Assembly: GCF_018283675.1 (NCBI RefSeq)
Contig: NZ_JAGVRK010000001.1
Span: forward strand, 3,348,001 to 3,412,000
Source of the DNA: Metabacillus flavus
Lineage (GTDB): Bacteria > Bacillota > Bacilli > Bacillales > Bacillaceae
Reading direction: 5' to 3'
DNA length: 64,000 bases
Below the pieces are notes generated by a model. It made no database searches. It was not told the origin of the DNA and worked only from the letters and a program-made list of their open reading frames with translations. Numbering within the stretch: position 1 is the first letter of the stretch; the number at the start of each line of letters is the position of its first letter. This document shows positions 33,487-42,824 of this stretch, in pieces. A program made the translations under genes and the position numbers.

Positions 33487-35613
33487 TTATTCTGCTTTAC
33501 TGGTCCCGGCTGGTTCCTCAGCATACTTCTTCTGCAAATCCACATAAGCTTTCACAACCCTGGCAGCGATGTCTTTATTGATGTGCTTCTCAGCATACGG
33601 TACGACTACGCTAAAAGCAATTTCCGGTTCATCGGAGGGATAGTAGCCCACAAAATTTATGTTATATGTTTTTTCCGTAAGGTCTGAATCAGGGTATCTA
33701 TATGTTGTCTGAGCGGTTCCGGTTTTTCCGGATACATCCAGGCCGGTAAAGGTGCCGGCGGCGGTTCCGCCCGTTTGTGTTACGGCTTTAAATCCCCTTT
33801 GGACCTGTCTGATTTCTGCCGGGGTATTATTGATCCGGTTTAATACCTTTGGTTCCTTATCCAGATGAAACGGGCCAAGCCCCTTTTCAGATGTGGGTTC
33901 ATGAACCGATTTTACGACTCTTGGCTGAATGCGGTATCCACCGTTTGCTATGACAGAAACATATTGTGCCAGCTGAAGCGGTGTATACGTGTCCAGCTGT
34001 CCGATGGAAAAGTCAAGGAGCTGTCCGACATTGTCAGGATCTGTTCTGTATCCATGTGATTCATTTGGCAGGTCAATTCCGGTTTCTCTTCCTAATCCAA
34101 ACTGGTAGTACCCGTTTCTCAAAGTCTCAAAATCGTTAAAACCTCCTTTAAACGTGCCATTTTCTACATATGAAAATCCTGCAATATTTTCAATGACTGC
34201 TTTAAACATGTAGATGTTCGAGCTCTTTTTTAACGCTGTAATATCGCTTACCAAGCCGAGTGACCGATTGCCGGCAGAGGACTTCGTAGCGGTGTTTTTA
34301 AACGTCATTGGAGCATCGTAATAGGTTGTGCTGACAGGCATTCCATTTTGATAGGCCGTCAGAACAGTCGCACCCTTCACCACAGATCCCATCTCATACT
34401 GTCCTGTAAAAGCTCCGTAGGAAAAATCCAGCGGCTTGCTGCTCTTTCTAAAGTCAAATTGCTTTCCGGCCATTGAAAGCACGTCCCCATTGTTTGGATC
34501 CATCACCACGGCAAAGGCACTGTTCACAAGCCCGTTGCCGCTTGTTCTTTTACCTTTTATGATTTCTTCTTCAAGAATTTTCTCAATTTCTTTTTGAAGC
34601 TCCATATCAAATGTCAGCTGCAAGTCATAGCCGCGTTTTCCGGTACTTAGGATTTCTTCAGATACGCTGCCGTCTCGATCGGTTGTATATTGGATCTTAG
34701 ACTTGGAGGCATTTAAAAACTGCTCATACTGCATTTCAATATATCCTTTGCCTACACGATCGTTCCTTGAGTACCCCCGTGCCTGAAAATAATCCATGCG
34801 CTCTTTCGGAATACCTTCTTGAGATGTCGTGACCTTCCCAAGGATTGGCCCTAATAAATTACCATAAGGATACTGCCTGTCCCAGTCGGTGATGATATTC
34901 AGTCCCGGCATTTTTTCAAGATTTTCCGAAACGCGGGCTATCTCATCATTGGTCAGCATGACATCCGCTCCTGGCTTTGCATCCTTAGGTAAAACCTGAG
35001 CTTTAATAATTTGCGGCTCATATTGGTACCCGGATGAAAACCGTTTAAACAGCACGGCCATTGAAAGCTGCCTTTCACTTCGCTTCATTTTTTGAATTTC
35101 TGCTTTGGGAACCCTTTCAATTTGCAGCTGATATTGCTCTTTTCCATCCAGTTCCAGCTCTTTTTTCTTAAGAAGCTCCTTTGCTCTTTCTGGATGAGCG
35201 GATAGCCAGTAATCCCTTAGGTCTCTGCTGCTCTCCTGCTCCTGAATCTTTTTAAGCGCTTCTGATTCGACCTTAATATGTTTAATCAGTTCTCTTGCGG
35301 TTTTTATTTTATTCTCCGGTTTCGTTTTCTTATCAACCGTATATGTAATAGCAGGAACCCCAATATTATCAACAACCACTCTGCCATAGCGGTCAAACAT
35401 TTTGCCTCTCGGTGCAGGGTAGGAAGATACATTTGTCTCGGTTCTCGAGAGTTCCTTATTAAACTCTTCTCCCCGTACAATCTGAACAATCCCTAAACGG
35501 ACAATCACCATAACAAAAGCAAAGAATACCGCAAAAAACAATATATTAATACGCCGTAATCTGGTCTTTTTTAAACCGCGATTTTCGGATGTATTTGTGG
35601 CCGGCTCGGTCAT
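33487..35613 (-). CDS. Class B penicillin-binding protein (PbpA/PbpH type transpeptidase)
   Basis: A peptidoglycan D,D-transpeptidase with a single N-terminal membrane anchor (about 22-42), an extracytoplasmic dimerisation domain starting with PAPRGKMFDRYGR, and a transpeptidase domain. The active-site motifs are SVVK with Ser410, SSN at 464-466 and KTG starting at Lys630. The 708-residue length and sequence agree with the rod-shape PBPs PbpA and PbpH of B. subtilis; I cannot decide between them. GGAAGGGG lies ten bases before the ATG at 35613, and the frame upstream of it has no site. Confidence 0.92.
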   Translation of the reverse strand: MTEPATNTSENRGLKKTRLRRINILFFAVFFAFVMVIVRLGIVQIVRGEEFNKELSRTETNVSSYPAPRGKMFDRYGRVVVDNIGVPAITYTVDKKTKPENKIKTARELIKHIKVESEALKKIQEQESSRDLRDYWLSAHPERAKELLKKKELELDGKEQYQLQIERVPKAEIQKMKRSERQLSMAVLFKRFSSGYQYEPQIIKAQVLPKDAKPGADVMLTNDEIARVSENLEKMPGLNIITDWDRQYPYGNLLGPILGKVTTSQEGIPKERMDYFQARGYSRNDRVGKGYIEMQYEQFLNASKSKIQYTTDRDGSVSEEILSTGKRGYDLQLTFDMELQKEIEKILEEEIIKGKRTSGNGLVNSAFAVVMDPNNGDVLSMAGKQFDFRKSSKPLDFSYGAFTGQYEMGSVVKGATVLTAYQNGMPVSTTYYDAPMTFKNTATKSSAGNRSLGLVSDITALKKSSNIYMFKAVIENIAGFSYVENGTFKGGFNDFETLRNGYYQFGLGRETGIDLPNESHGYRTDPDNVGQLLDFSIGQLDTYTPLQLAQYVSVIANGGYRIQPRVVKSVHEPTSEKGLGPFHLDKEPKVLNRINNTPAEIRQVQRGFKAVTQTGGTAAGTFTGLDVSGKTGTAQTTYRYPDSDLTEKTYNINFVGYYPSDEPEIAFSVVVPYAEKHINKDIAARVVKAYVDLQKKYAEEPAGTSKAE

Positions 35614-35815
35614 TTGATAAATTCCCCTTCCTAAAAAAATGCAATAAACCACCCTCCTCTATTCTACATTTTTTTACAAGGGAATAATACCCATACATAG
35701 AAATGATTTATGCACACCTTACTGCCCTGGCATCTTTCGCTGCAATCATTAAAAAAAGAGGAGAAAATAGGAGCATCTATCCCCTCCAGCATTTCCCATC
35801 CAATTTCGCCAGATC

Positions 35816-36505
35816 CTATTCCATATTCTCTACGTCCACCCGAAAAACACCCGATGGTTTCCTGATTGTATAAAAGATTTCTGTAGGGCTGTCTATTACT
35901 TCGGAAGCCACAACGCAATAAATGGTGATCCATTCTTTTTCTTCCTTGATTCTGATGCGCTTGATTCCAAGCTTCAATGCCTCTAATTCTTTCAGCAGCT
36001 TGGTAAGATTGGTATCTTTCGAAATATATATTTTTACTTTGAATTCTTTTTCTCTTAAACGCCTGATTACAAACTTCTCCAGCAGATAGGGAAGGATTCT
36101 TACACCTGTAAAAATGAAAGCCACTCCAGCCAGTGCTTCAATATAAAAGCCCGCTCCTATGGTAATCCCGATGGCTGCGGAGGAAAAGACGAGTGCAGCC
36201 GTCGTTAATCCGGAGATAACCTCGTTGTGTCTTCTCAGAATTACCCCTGCTCCCAAAAAACCAATGCCGCTAATCACGTACGAGGGAATCCTGCCGGGAT
36301 CCATTGGCCGGGAATAAGCTTCAGCATACATAAAGGCAGACTCATACGAAACAAGCGTTAACAAACAGGCAGTTACTGAAATAATCAAGCATGTCTTCAA
36401 ACCAAGGGGTTTTCCCTTTAATTCTCTTTCCAATCCTATTATGATGCCTGCAATGGCCGAAAAGCTGAGCTTCATCAGGACATCGACTTGCAGGACCTCC
36501 TCCAT
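35816..36505 (-). CDS. MgtC/SapB-family membrane protein
   Basis: A 229-residue protein with four or five N-terminal membrane helices containing the family signatures GLERELKGKPLGLKT and GIGFLGAGVI, and a cytoplasmic ACT-like C-terminal domain from about residue 150. MgtC proteins are linked to magnesium limitation and F-ATPase inhibition in some bacteria; the role of this chromosomal homologue is not known. AAAGGGGGGG precedes the ATG. It appears to be a single gene. Confidence 0.9.
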   Translation of the reverse strand: MEEVLQVDVLMKLSFSAIAGIIIGLERELKGKPLGLKTCLIISVTACLLTLVSYESAFMYAEAYSRPMDPGRIPSYVISGIGFLGAGVILRRHNEVISGLTTAALVFSSAAIGITIGAGFYIEALAGVAFIFTGVRILPYLLEKFVIRRLREKEFKVKIYISKDTNLTKLLKELEALKLGIKRIRIKEEKEWITIYCVVASEVIDSPTEIFYTIRKPSGVFRVDVENME

Positions 36506-36858
36506 CTCTTCCCCCCCTTTATTACCGCCTTTATTAAATATATAAAGCGCTGGCTTAAAATATTTCAGAAGAAAAGAAAAGCGTTTTTGTATGTACGCCT
36601 TAGATTACAGAAGAATCACCTTGGCCTGCTTTGATCTGTTCCCCCACAGTCCATTTTGCCTTGTTCATAATAATACAGATGGTTAACCCACTCTGGCCCT
36701 GCCTGGTCCAATTAAATCTTCCCGCTAACGTGTGTATGAATTTTTTCACCAAGTTCTGAATAAAAATGTTAAAGGAACTCAACGTAATTGAATAAGCCCG
36801 CTGCAATAAGTAAACTAAAGAGGAGACATAATACAAAACGGTAAATGGAGAGGTTAAA
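36506..36858. other. Intergenic region between divergent mgtC-like and DUF6526 genes
   Basis: This 353-base gap has an open frame on the minus strand (36600-36836) without ribosome site or recognisable product, which I do not accept as a gene. No hairpin with a T-run or repeat was found. Confidence 0.35.
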
Positions 36859-37293
36859 ATGGAGACCCAAAATTACAAAAACCACACACGGATGCACCCG
36901 CTTTATCATTATGTTCTATCCGTACTGCTTCTCGGTATGCTGATTTCGGCAGTTATTCATGCAATCAATGCAATGAGCAGCGGAAAAAATGTGTTCCAGG
37001 CCTTTATCATACTGCTTACTGCAGTAAGTGTTGTCATCATTGGAGTGCTCGTGCGGACATACACTTTGAAAGCTCAAGACCGTGCTATACGTGCGGAAGA
37101 AAATCTGCGTCACTATGTGCTTACAGGAAAAATGATGAATCCCTCTCTGACTGTGAAACAAGCGGTCGCGCTAAGGTTTGCCTCCGACAAAGAGCTGCCA
37201 GCGCTAAGTGAAAAAGCAGCGGCAGAGAACTTAAAGCCTGATGATATTAAGAAGCTTATTCAGGACTGGAGAGCGGATCATTACAGGATATAA
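36859..37293 (+). CDS. DUF6526 family membrane protein
   Basis: A 144-residue protein with two membrane helices near the N-terminus (about 15-35 and 46-66) and a cytosolic tail containing LKAQDRAIRAEENLRHYVLTG, the family hallmark. Its function is unknown. GGAGAGG precedes the ATG. It is closed by the strong hairpin at 37345 shared with the convergent VOC gene. Confidence 0.85.
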   Translation: METQNYKNHTRMHPLYHYVLSVLLLGMLISAVIHAINAMSSGKNVFQAFIILLTAVSVVIIGVLVRTYTLKAQDRAIRAEENLRHYVLTGKMMNPSLTVKQAVALRFASDKELPALSEKAAAENLKPDDIKKLIQDWRADHYRI

Positions 37294-37344
37294 TCTCACA
37301 ATCAGTAAATTAGGCGGGATGACAACCGTGTGATTCAGGAAAAA

Positions 37345-37382
37345 AATAAAGCAGCATCCGCAAATATGGATGCTGCTTTATT
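37345..37382. terminator. Bidirectional terminator between DUF6526 and VOC genes
   Basis: A perfect 15-bp stem AATAAAGCAGCATCC/GGATGCTGCTTTATT (37345-37359 and 37368-37382) with A and T flanks serves both converging genes. Confidence 0.92.
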
Positions 37383-37395
37383 CTCTATTAAACAC

Positions 37396-37776
37396 TCACT
37401 TTTTTTCCATGACAGCGAAATAATTTTCTTCACAATCTGAAAAATTAAATACCCGGCCAGAAGGCATGGCCACGATTTCTCCAACTGTAATTTCTTTGCT
37501 TGAGAATTCGCTATGTAATCGATCCAGATTGTCAGAGAAAAACAGTAAAGAAGGCGTACCAAGATTTAATTCAGGCGACATTTTTGCAATGAATTCTTTG
37601 TTGTGGAGAACAATTGTGGTTTCCGAATCATTGGCTGGAGCAATTTCAATCCATCTCATTCCCTGTCCGTTATCTTCATCAGAAATAACCTGGAAGCCTG
37701 CTTTTTCCGTCCAAAATTTCACAACCTCATCCTGGTTGTTTACATACAGCATGATTTGGCCCACTTTATGAATCAC
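37396..37776 (-). CDS. VOC (glyoxalase/bleomycin resistance) family protein
   Basis: A 126-residue protein with two beta-alpha-beta-beta-beta halves typical of the vicinal oxygen chelate superfamily: QIMLYVNNQDEVVKFWTEKAGF at the start, RWIEIAPA, and a C-terminal GRVFNFSDCEENYFAVME. Such proteins are metal-dependent lyases, dioxygenases or binding proteins, and the reaction cannot be told. It is the last gene before the AT-rich island. Confidence 0.85.
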   Translation of the reverse strand: MIHKVGQIMLYVNNQDEVVKFWTEKAGFQVISDEDNGQGMRWIEIAPANDSETTIVLHNKEFIAKMSPELNLGTPSLLFFSDNLDRLHSEFSSKEITVGEIVAMPSGRVFNFSDCEENYFAVMEKK

Positions 37777-38187
37777 TCGCGCCCACTCCCTTTTTCACTT
37801 TTCTGAAATTTTACCATCATTTACAATTATGGACAATGAGGGAATGGTAAATTTAGTCTGTTTTAATAAGAAGGGTTTCACTAATGATCCGCATATAAAA
37901 TAAAGCATAAACTGCCCTATTGGACATTTTATGCTTTATATTGCATCTATGTGTGACTTAAATCATATATTTGTCAAATTATTAAGCATAAGTTTGCCAC
38001 TCTTACAGCCACATGAGATACAACTGTTTAATACATTATTATTACTGAAACTTTAATGGAATTTCCCTATTAATACAGGTCGAAATAGGCATTCTCCCTA
38101 ACTCTTGACATCTTTATGTTTTAAATAAATACTTCTGACATTAATATGATTTATACTTGTATTAACCTTCAATTATTTATTAAAATG
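37777..38187. other. Left junction of the accessory island
   Basis: This 411-base AT-rich gap has a hairpin ATAAAGCATAAA/TTTATGCTTTAT (37900-37911 and 37928-37939), possibly a terminator. GACAT-containing segments at 37923, 38107 and 38137 recall, in inverted orientation, those upstream of the first tniQ gene, so a left end of the Tn7-like element could lie here. That is weak evidence. Confidence 0.35.
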
Positions 38188-40023
38188 CTATTGATACTGC
38201 TCTATTCCACTCTCATAATTAGTCCAACCATCCTTATCTAATCGTGATAGTATCTCATCAGAACCAGATATTAACCTTGCAGGTATCGCGATCGTAGCTA
38301 AATGCGTTGGTCTACTCAAAGCAACATAGCCAAACTTCAAGGCTTTGATTGTTTCATCTCTTTCTGAGAAGTCAGAAATTAAGTAAGGATTCTTATGATT
38401 CCCTATAAGATATTGACTAAGTAAATCAAATATGTGGCGACGTTGCAAAAGAGTTCCATCCCGCGAAAATTCTCTAAACTCAGTATCTAAAAGCAGCAAT
38501 GTTGAGCGGTGTGTTTCACCTTTCACTGAATGAATCGTCCCTATATAAAATTCAAGCTCTTTCTCAGACATGTTTCCCCACTCTTCATGAGACAAAGACT
38601 GCTGAAGATATTGAATCTGCTTGTCTACATTAACACAAGTAAAACTAACCTTTTCATGGTTTGTTAATATACTCAAAATCTCCTCAAGATTATTTTTAAC
38701 TAAATAAGTTTTAGAATTGCTCTGCATCATTTCTTTAATACATATACCCATTTTTTCTTTATAAAGTGAATTTTCATTAACCATTATTCTTATTTCTTTA
38801 AACGAGGTATCTGTTTCCTTTGCTATTAACTTCAGAAGATAGTTATAAGTCTTCCTAATTCGACCTTCTCTGTTTCCAGTATTAACTGAAGGCCTAACAT
38901 AGCTAGTAAATAGATTTTCTAAATCAGCATGAAGTGGCGCTACTATTGCATCTTTTTTTTGAGAGTAAAAAAATGATTCAGACTCATCTTCGCATAAACT
39001 AATAAGCCCTCTATATTTTACCAATAAGTCATTCTCGTCTTCATAAATTATATAATACGGAGGGAACGAGACTACCGCCTCTGAAGACTCAAATGAATCA
39101 TACCTTTCAACACATACATTTTTCACTATATTAGACACGCTTGAGCCAAATCGAGAAGTTTGAGCAATTTCTCTTTTAGGTACTTCCAGCTCACTTGAAG
39201 GTACCCATACATCATTATTTCCTTCAAAAATATTATACAAAGCTTGGTATGGATCACCGAATTTTTGATAGATAACATTAGAATTTAAAAAAAGGTTATT
39301 TAACATCTCATATTGAAGCTCATTAGTATCTTGTGCTTCATCTAAAAAAACATAATTAAAACGGTTTTTAATAGCTTCCTGTAACTGTTCCTTGTATTTT
39401 TCGATATACCATTTCGATAGTTCTAAGCATTGATGATTTGTTAATATTCCCATCTCGAACATTCTTATAATGCTCTCTTCAAACTCTCTTCTATAAGAAT
39501 TCTTAGCATGACTTTCAATAGAAAGTGTGCCCTCATTACTAATTACTAAACTCGGTTTCATATTTTTAAGTCTAGGAGTTCTATAATTATAATTATATGG
39601 CTTATACTGCTCAAATATATTAAAATATATTGCCTCATATTCATCATCATCTAGAACCCTAATTTGTTTGTCTCCATTTATATAGTGATAGGCTTTTTTA
39701 GCAAAATACGTATTAAAAAATTCTTGAATAGTGCCAATAAAGTTAGGATGTTCTATATTATAGACCCCAACCTTTTTTAACCCTAACCGTATTTCGTCAA
39801 CTGCTACATTAGTATGTGTAATCAGACAAATACCTCTATTACTATAGATATTCTCTTTTAAAATATACGCACACTTTGCAATTAAAACTGTTGTTTTTCC
39901 AGTACCCGGTCCCGCAACTATATTGGCAGACTTATCAAAGGTTATCACTTCTTTCTGGCTATCAGAAAAGTCACAACCATCAGGTAGTAACAGAGACGTT
40001 ATTTCATTCATCTCGCTTCTCAT
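38188..40023 (-). CDS. UvrD/PcrA-like helicase, GajB-like
   Basis: A 611-residue superfamily 1 helicase. Walker A is GPGTGKTT near residue 39, Walker B is FLDEAQD near residue 220, and the C-terminal motifs include IGTIHSVKGET and GYVALSRPTHL. It overlaps the end of the upstream OLD-family nuclease gene by an ATGA junction, the gene pair that defines Gabija anti-phage defence. It is longer than the canonical GajB (about 490 residues), so it may belong to a divergent Gabija type. AAGGCAGG lies eight bases before the ATG. The partner gene carries a frameshift, so activity of the system is uncertain. Confidence 0.85.
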   Translation of the reverse strand: MRSEMNEITSLLLPDGCDFSDSQKEVITFDKSANIVAGPGTGKTTVLIAKCAYILKENIYSNRGICLITHTNVAVDEIRLGLKKVGVYNIEHPNFIGTIQEFFNTYFAKKAYHYINGDKQIRVLDDDEYEAIYFNIFEQYKPYNYNYRTPRLKNMKPSLVISNEGTLSIESHAKNSYRREFEESIIRMFEMGILTNHQCLELSKWYIEKYKEQLQEAIKNRFNYVFLDEAQDTNELQYEMLNNLFLNSNVIYQKFGDPYQALYNIFEGNNDVWVPSSELEVPKREIAQTSRFGSSVSNIVKNVCVERYDSFESSEAVVSFPPYYIIYEDENDLLVKYRGLISLCEDESESFFYSQKKDAIVAPLHADLENLFTSYVRPSVNTGNREGRIRKTYNYLLKLIAKETDTSFKEIRIMVNENSLYKEKMGICIKEMMQSNSKTYLVKNNLEEILSILTNHEKVSFTCVNVDKQIQYLQQSLSHEEWGNMSEKELEFYIGTIHSVKGETHRSTLLLLDTEFREFSRDGTLLQRRHIFDLLSQYLIGNHKNPYLISDFSERDETIKALKFGYVALSRPTHLATIAIPARLISGSDEILSRLDKDGWTNYESGIEQYQ

Positions 40024-42139
40024 AGGTTAAGCCTGCCTTCTCTTTGGCTAGACATTGCAGCATGTTTTATAGCCTCTCTCAAGTATGCTATATTACTGTC
40101 CTCCATGACTTTTTCTTTCCATTTTTCAGCTTTCGTTTCATCCTTTGTTATTTCATTTATTTCAATGGCAAGTCTCTGTGCCACTTCAGCTTTAGAAACA
40201 TTCTTATCATTAATAGGTTTAAATATCGAGTATGCAACTTCCTCTCGATTTTTTCCTTCTGACAAGCCTCTACTGAGATCATCAAAGAACTTTTTTCTCT
40301 TACCGGTATAGGGTTTTTATATCTTACTTCATGAACAGCTTTTAATAACAAAGGTGCAAGTTCACTTAATGCTAGACTGTACTCTAGAGTCCATTTGGGT
40401 GCTACATTTACACTTATATTAGCGCTGTACTCATTATACTTATCTTGGAATTGTATAAACTTTTGCTTTTCAATTGAATCTAAATATTGTGGGGTGATAT
40501 CTTTTTTGGTTATTTGAGTTAATAGATCTTCATTTGATGAATCAATATTAAACCCAAAATCAGTTACTAATTTTTTTACAGTAGAATATTCTTGTCCAAT
40601 CTTATCAACATCTATATCTTCAATCTCCTCATCACAATAAGCCAGAACATCATTTAGTTCGTTTATATCTTTAATTGCATATATTGATTTAATCTTCCCT
40701 TCAGTCTCGTAATAGGTCCATGCTTTTACGTCTAAATCGGTTATTATCGATAATGGTAGATTAATAGCAGGTAAGTCCATATCTTCCAACCATAAGTCAG
40801 ATCTAGAAAACAATTTTATATATCGCTCAAAAGAAGTTCCTTGAACATTAACAAGCGATATTCCATGTTTATGCAATGGATATCCTATCAAGTTCGCAAT
40901 TGCCGGTAATAAAAGCATCTCAGAATCACCTTCAACAAATATTACTCCTTTGGCGAAAAACAAATTGCTCTTTGTTGAATCTAGGAATCTTTCAATAAAC
41001 CCATAATCTGCTTTGTCCAACTTTGTATAAATTTCATCCAAAGGATAAGCTGTTTTATCATGCATTAAAATAACAAATTTAGGATCAATGGATGCTACAA
41101 GATTGGGACTATGTGATGTTAAGATGAATTGGTTTCGATTATTTCGCCTATCAAGCTCTTCTTCCAAATACTTAATAAGTCTTATTTGTGCTTGGGTATG
41201 CAGGTGTGCCTCTATCTCTTCAATTAAAGTAATATTTGGACCAATGAGTAGTTGATCTTCCTCCAAATTATTCAATAGAAGTAACTCCGCAGCAATAAAA
41301 AGTAAATTCAAGTTACCCAAACCCAAATTGATATCCTCATTTTCAAGACTTAATTTTCTTAAAATAGAGGTTAAGTCAGTCCTTGATACAGTAAATCTTG
41401 ATTTTGATTTACTTTTATCATGGATATCATAGAAATCACTTAGTAAAGTTTCTATATCACCAACTAAAGAGTGGCTATCAGCATACTCTTCCCTAAAATA
41501 TGATTCAATTTGATTGTTGGCTTCTTTCATAACAGTTACTAACTGATGTTCATTGCTATCCTTAGAAGAGTCAACATTATTAAATGCAGGATGGGCTTTC
41601 AATATATAGGCTAGTCTTGAACGAATTCCTGGTTTCAATTCTGTTTGAGCATCACGCATTGGTTTTAAGTATGTTGTTTTAAGTAGATTTTTAGCTGAAG
41701 CGTCTAGTCTATACTCGAAATTTTTATCTCCCGCTTGAACTTTTCTATCGATATATTCCTTTCCATTTTCGTTTTTCCTTCTATCTGCGCTAAGACAAAC
41801 TCTCAATTGGTAATGTTTATCTTCATCGAAAGATAACCATTCAAGAAACGTTCCTGCTTCTCGGTCAGATAAGTCAGTAAAAATACCTTCTATATAAAAA
41901 GAATCACTGTACATATCCTTGTCGTAACAATAAAAGTCCTCTTGGTTAATTTTTTCAAAGTCATCACTTACGCTTCCTAGTAAGTATCTAATCGCATCAG
42001 TTATCGCTGTCTTACCAGCATCATTTTCGCCTACTAATACATTAAAATTTGAATTAAAAAACACTGTGATTCCTGGGTTACCATCCTCTTTCATGCCAAA
42101 CTGCCTGAAATTTGTAAGACTTATACTCTTTAAATACAT
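40020..42139 (-). pseudogene. OLD-family ATPase/TOPRIM nuclease, GajA-like, with a frameshift
   Basis: An ABC-type ATPase joined to a TOPRIM nuclease domain. Walker A is GENDAGKT (37-44), the signature and Walker B region is LLLNNLEE then LIEEIEAHL, and the TOPRIM Glu is in FVEGDSE near residue 400. At an A5 run (40314-40318) the frame goes wrong. The original frame yields a foreign C-terminus ending at 40157, while the -1 frame continues as YTGKRKKFFDDLSRGLSEGK and on to 40020, overlapping the helicase start. One missing A restores a protein of about 706 residues. The ATG at 42139 follows GGGGGG. Mutation or sequence error is more likely than programmed shifting, because the run is short. 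Confidence 0.75.
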
Positions 42140-42187
42140 ATTTAACAACCCCCCATAATATTTTGCAACTGTAATTGTCGTACGCAT

Positions 42188-42323
42188 TCAGCGCTAATTA
42201 TTTCTATTTATTTCCAATCTACCATATTCCTGGACTTCCGAATAGCTTATAAACAAGAATTTCCATAAAAAAATACACCTTTTAAGTATAGGTGTAGAAA
42301 GGAGGTGCAGGTGTTGAAATGCT
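42188..42323. other. Upstream region of the Gabija-like operon
   Basis: It contains an inverted repeat TACACCT/AGGTGTA around TTTTAAGTAT (about 42273-42295) and, on the plus strand, a GGAGGTG with no usable reading frame behind it. No gene supported. Confidence 0.35.
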
Positions 42324-42530
42324 CTAATCTAACTCTTTAATTTTATCAGGATACCAGTTCCTATTTATCGATATTACTAATTCTTCAAAAAGCTGCAAAC
42401 GGTAACTTTTTAGCTCCTCTTCTTTAAAAACTAATTCATTGTTTATTCGAGGAATTGATGGATAGTGTCCTTCTTTATTCAATTTAATAATTAGTGCCCT
42501 TAATTTTTTCTTATTCCTATCTAGGTCATT
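42324..42530 (-). pseudogene. C-terminal remnant of a further TniQ/TnsD-like protein
   Basis: An open stretch of 68 codons without start codon, ending at TAG (42324-42326). Its product has a KLRALIIKLNKEGHYPSIPR segment followed by a helix and NRNWYPDKIKELD. This matches in style the end of the TniQ protein encoded just upstream (FELIRKIVNEMHSSNQYPGL with a C-terminal helix). A further coding-like stretch (RRYKKYKNIV) continues in another frame to about 42655. It is probably a decayed tnsD copy. Identification rests on a short match, so it is tentative. Confidence 0.45.
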
Positions 42531-42734
42531 TTACTTACTTACAATTAAGCTCCTTTGTCTGAGTCCGCTAATTAATAGTGGAAAAGTCTTGTTATCGACA
42601 ATATTCTTATATTTCTTGTATCTTCGCCACTGTTATAAATTAGATATTAACACACTTGTTCGCGCCTCATTATAAGTAACTACAACCATAGAACTAATAG
42701 CCTTGATATAAGGACAGCGAAGTATAGTTGTAGT

Positions 42735-42779
42735 AATGATATCAGTATTAATGATATCAGTATTAATGAAATCAGTTAG
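42735..42779. repeat. Three tandem 15-bp repeats downstream of tniQ
   Basis: AATGATATCAGTATT occurs twice in tandem (42735-42749, 42750-42764), followed by a diverged third copy AATGAAATCAGTTAG. It lies 45 bases after the end of the last tniQ gene. The role is unknown. Confidence 0.8.
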
Positions 42780-42824
42780 AACTTTCATAAAAACAAAATT
42801 TCTACGTTTAGTTAACTAATAATA

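Noticed and set aside
36600-36836. 78-codon frame on the minus strand between the mgtC-like and DUF6526 genes
   Set aside because: No ribosome binding site, no family resemblance, and it overlaps the presumed promoter region of the DUF6526 gene.
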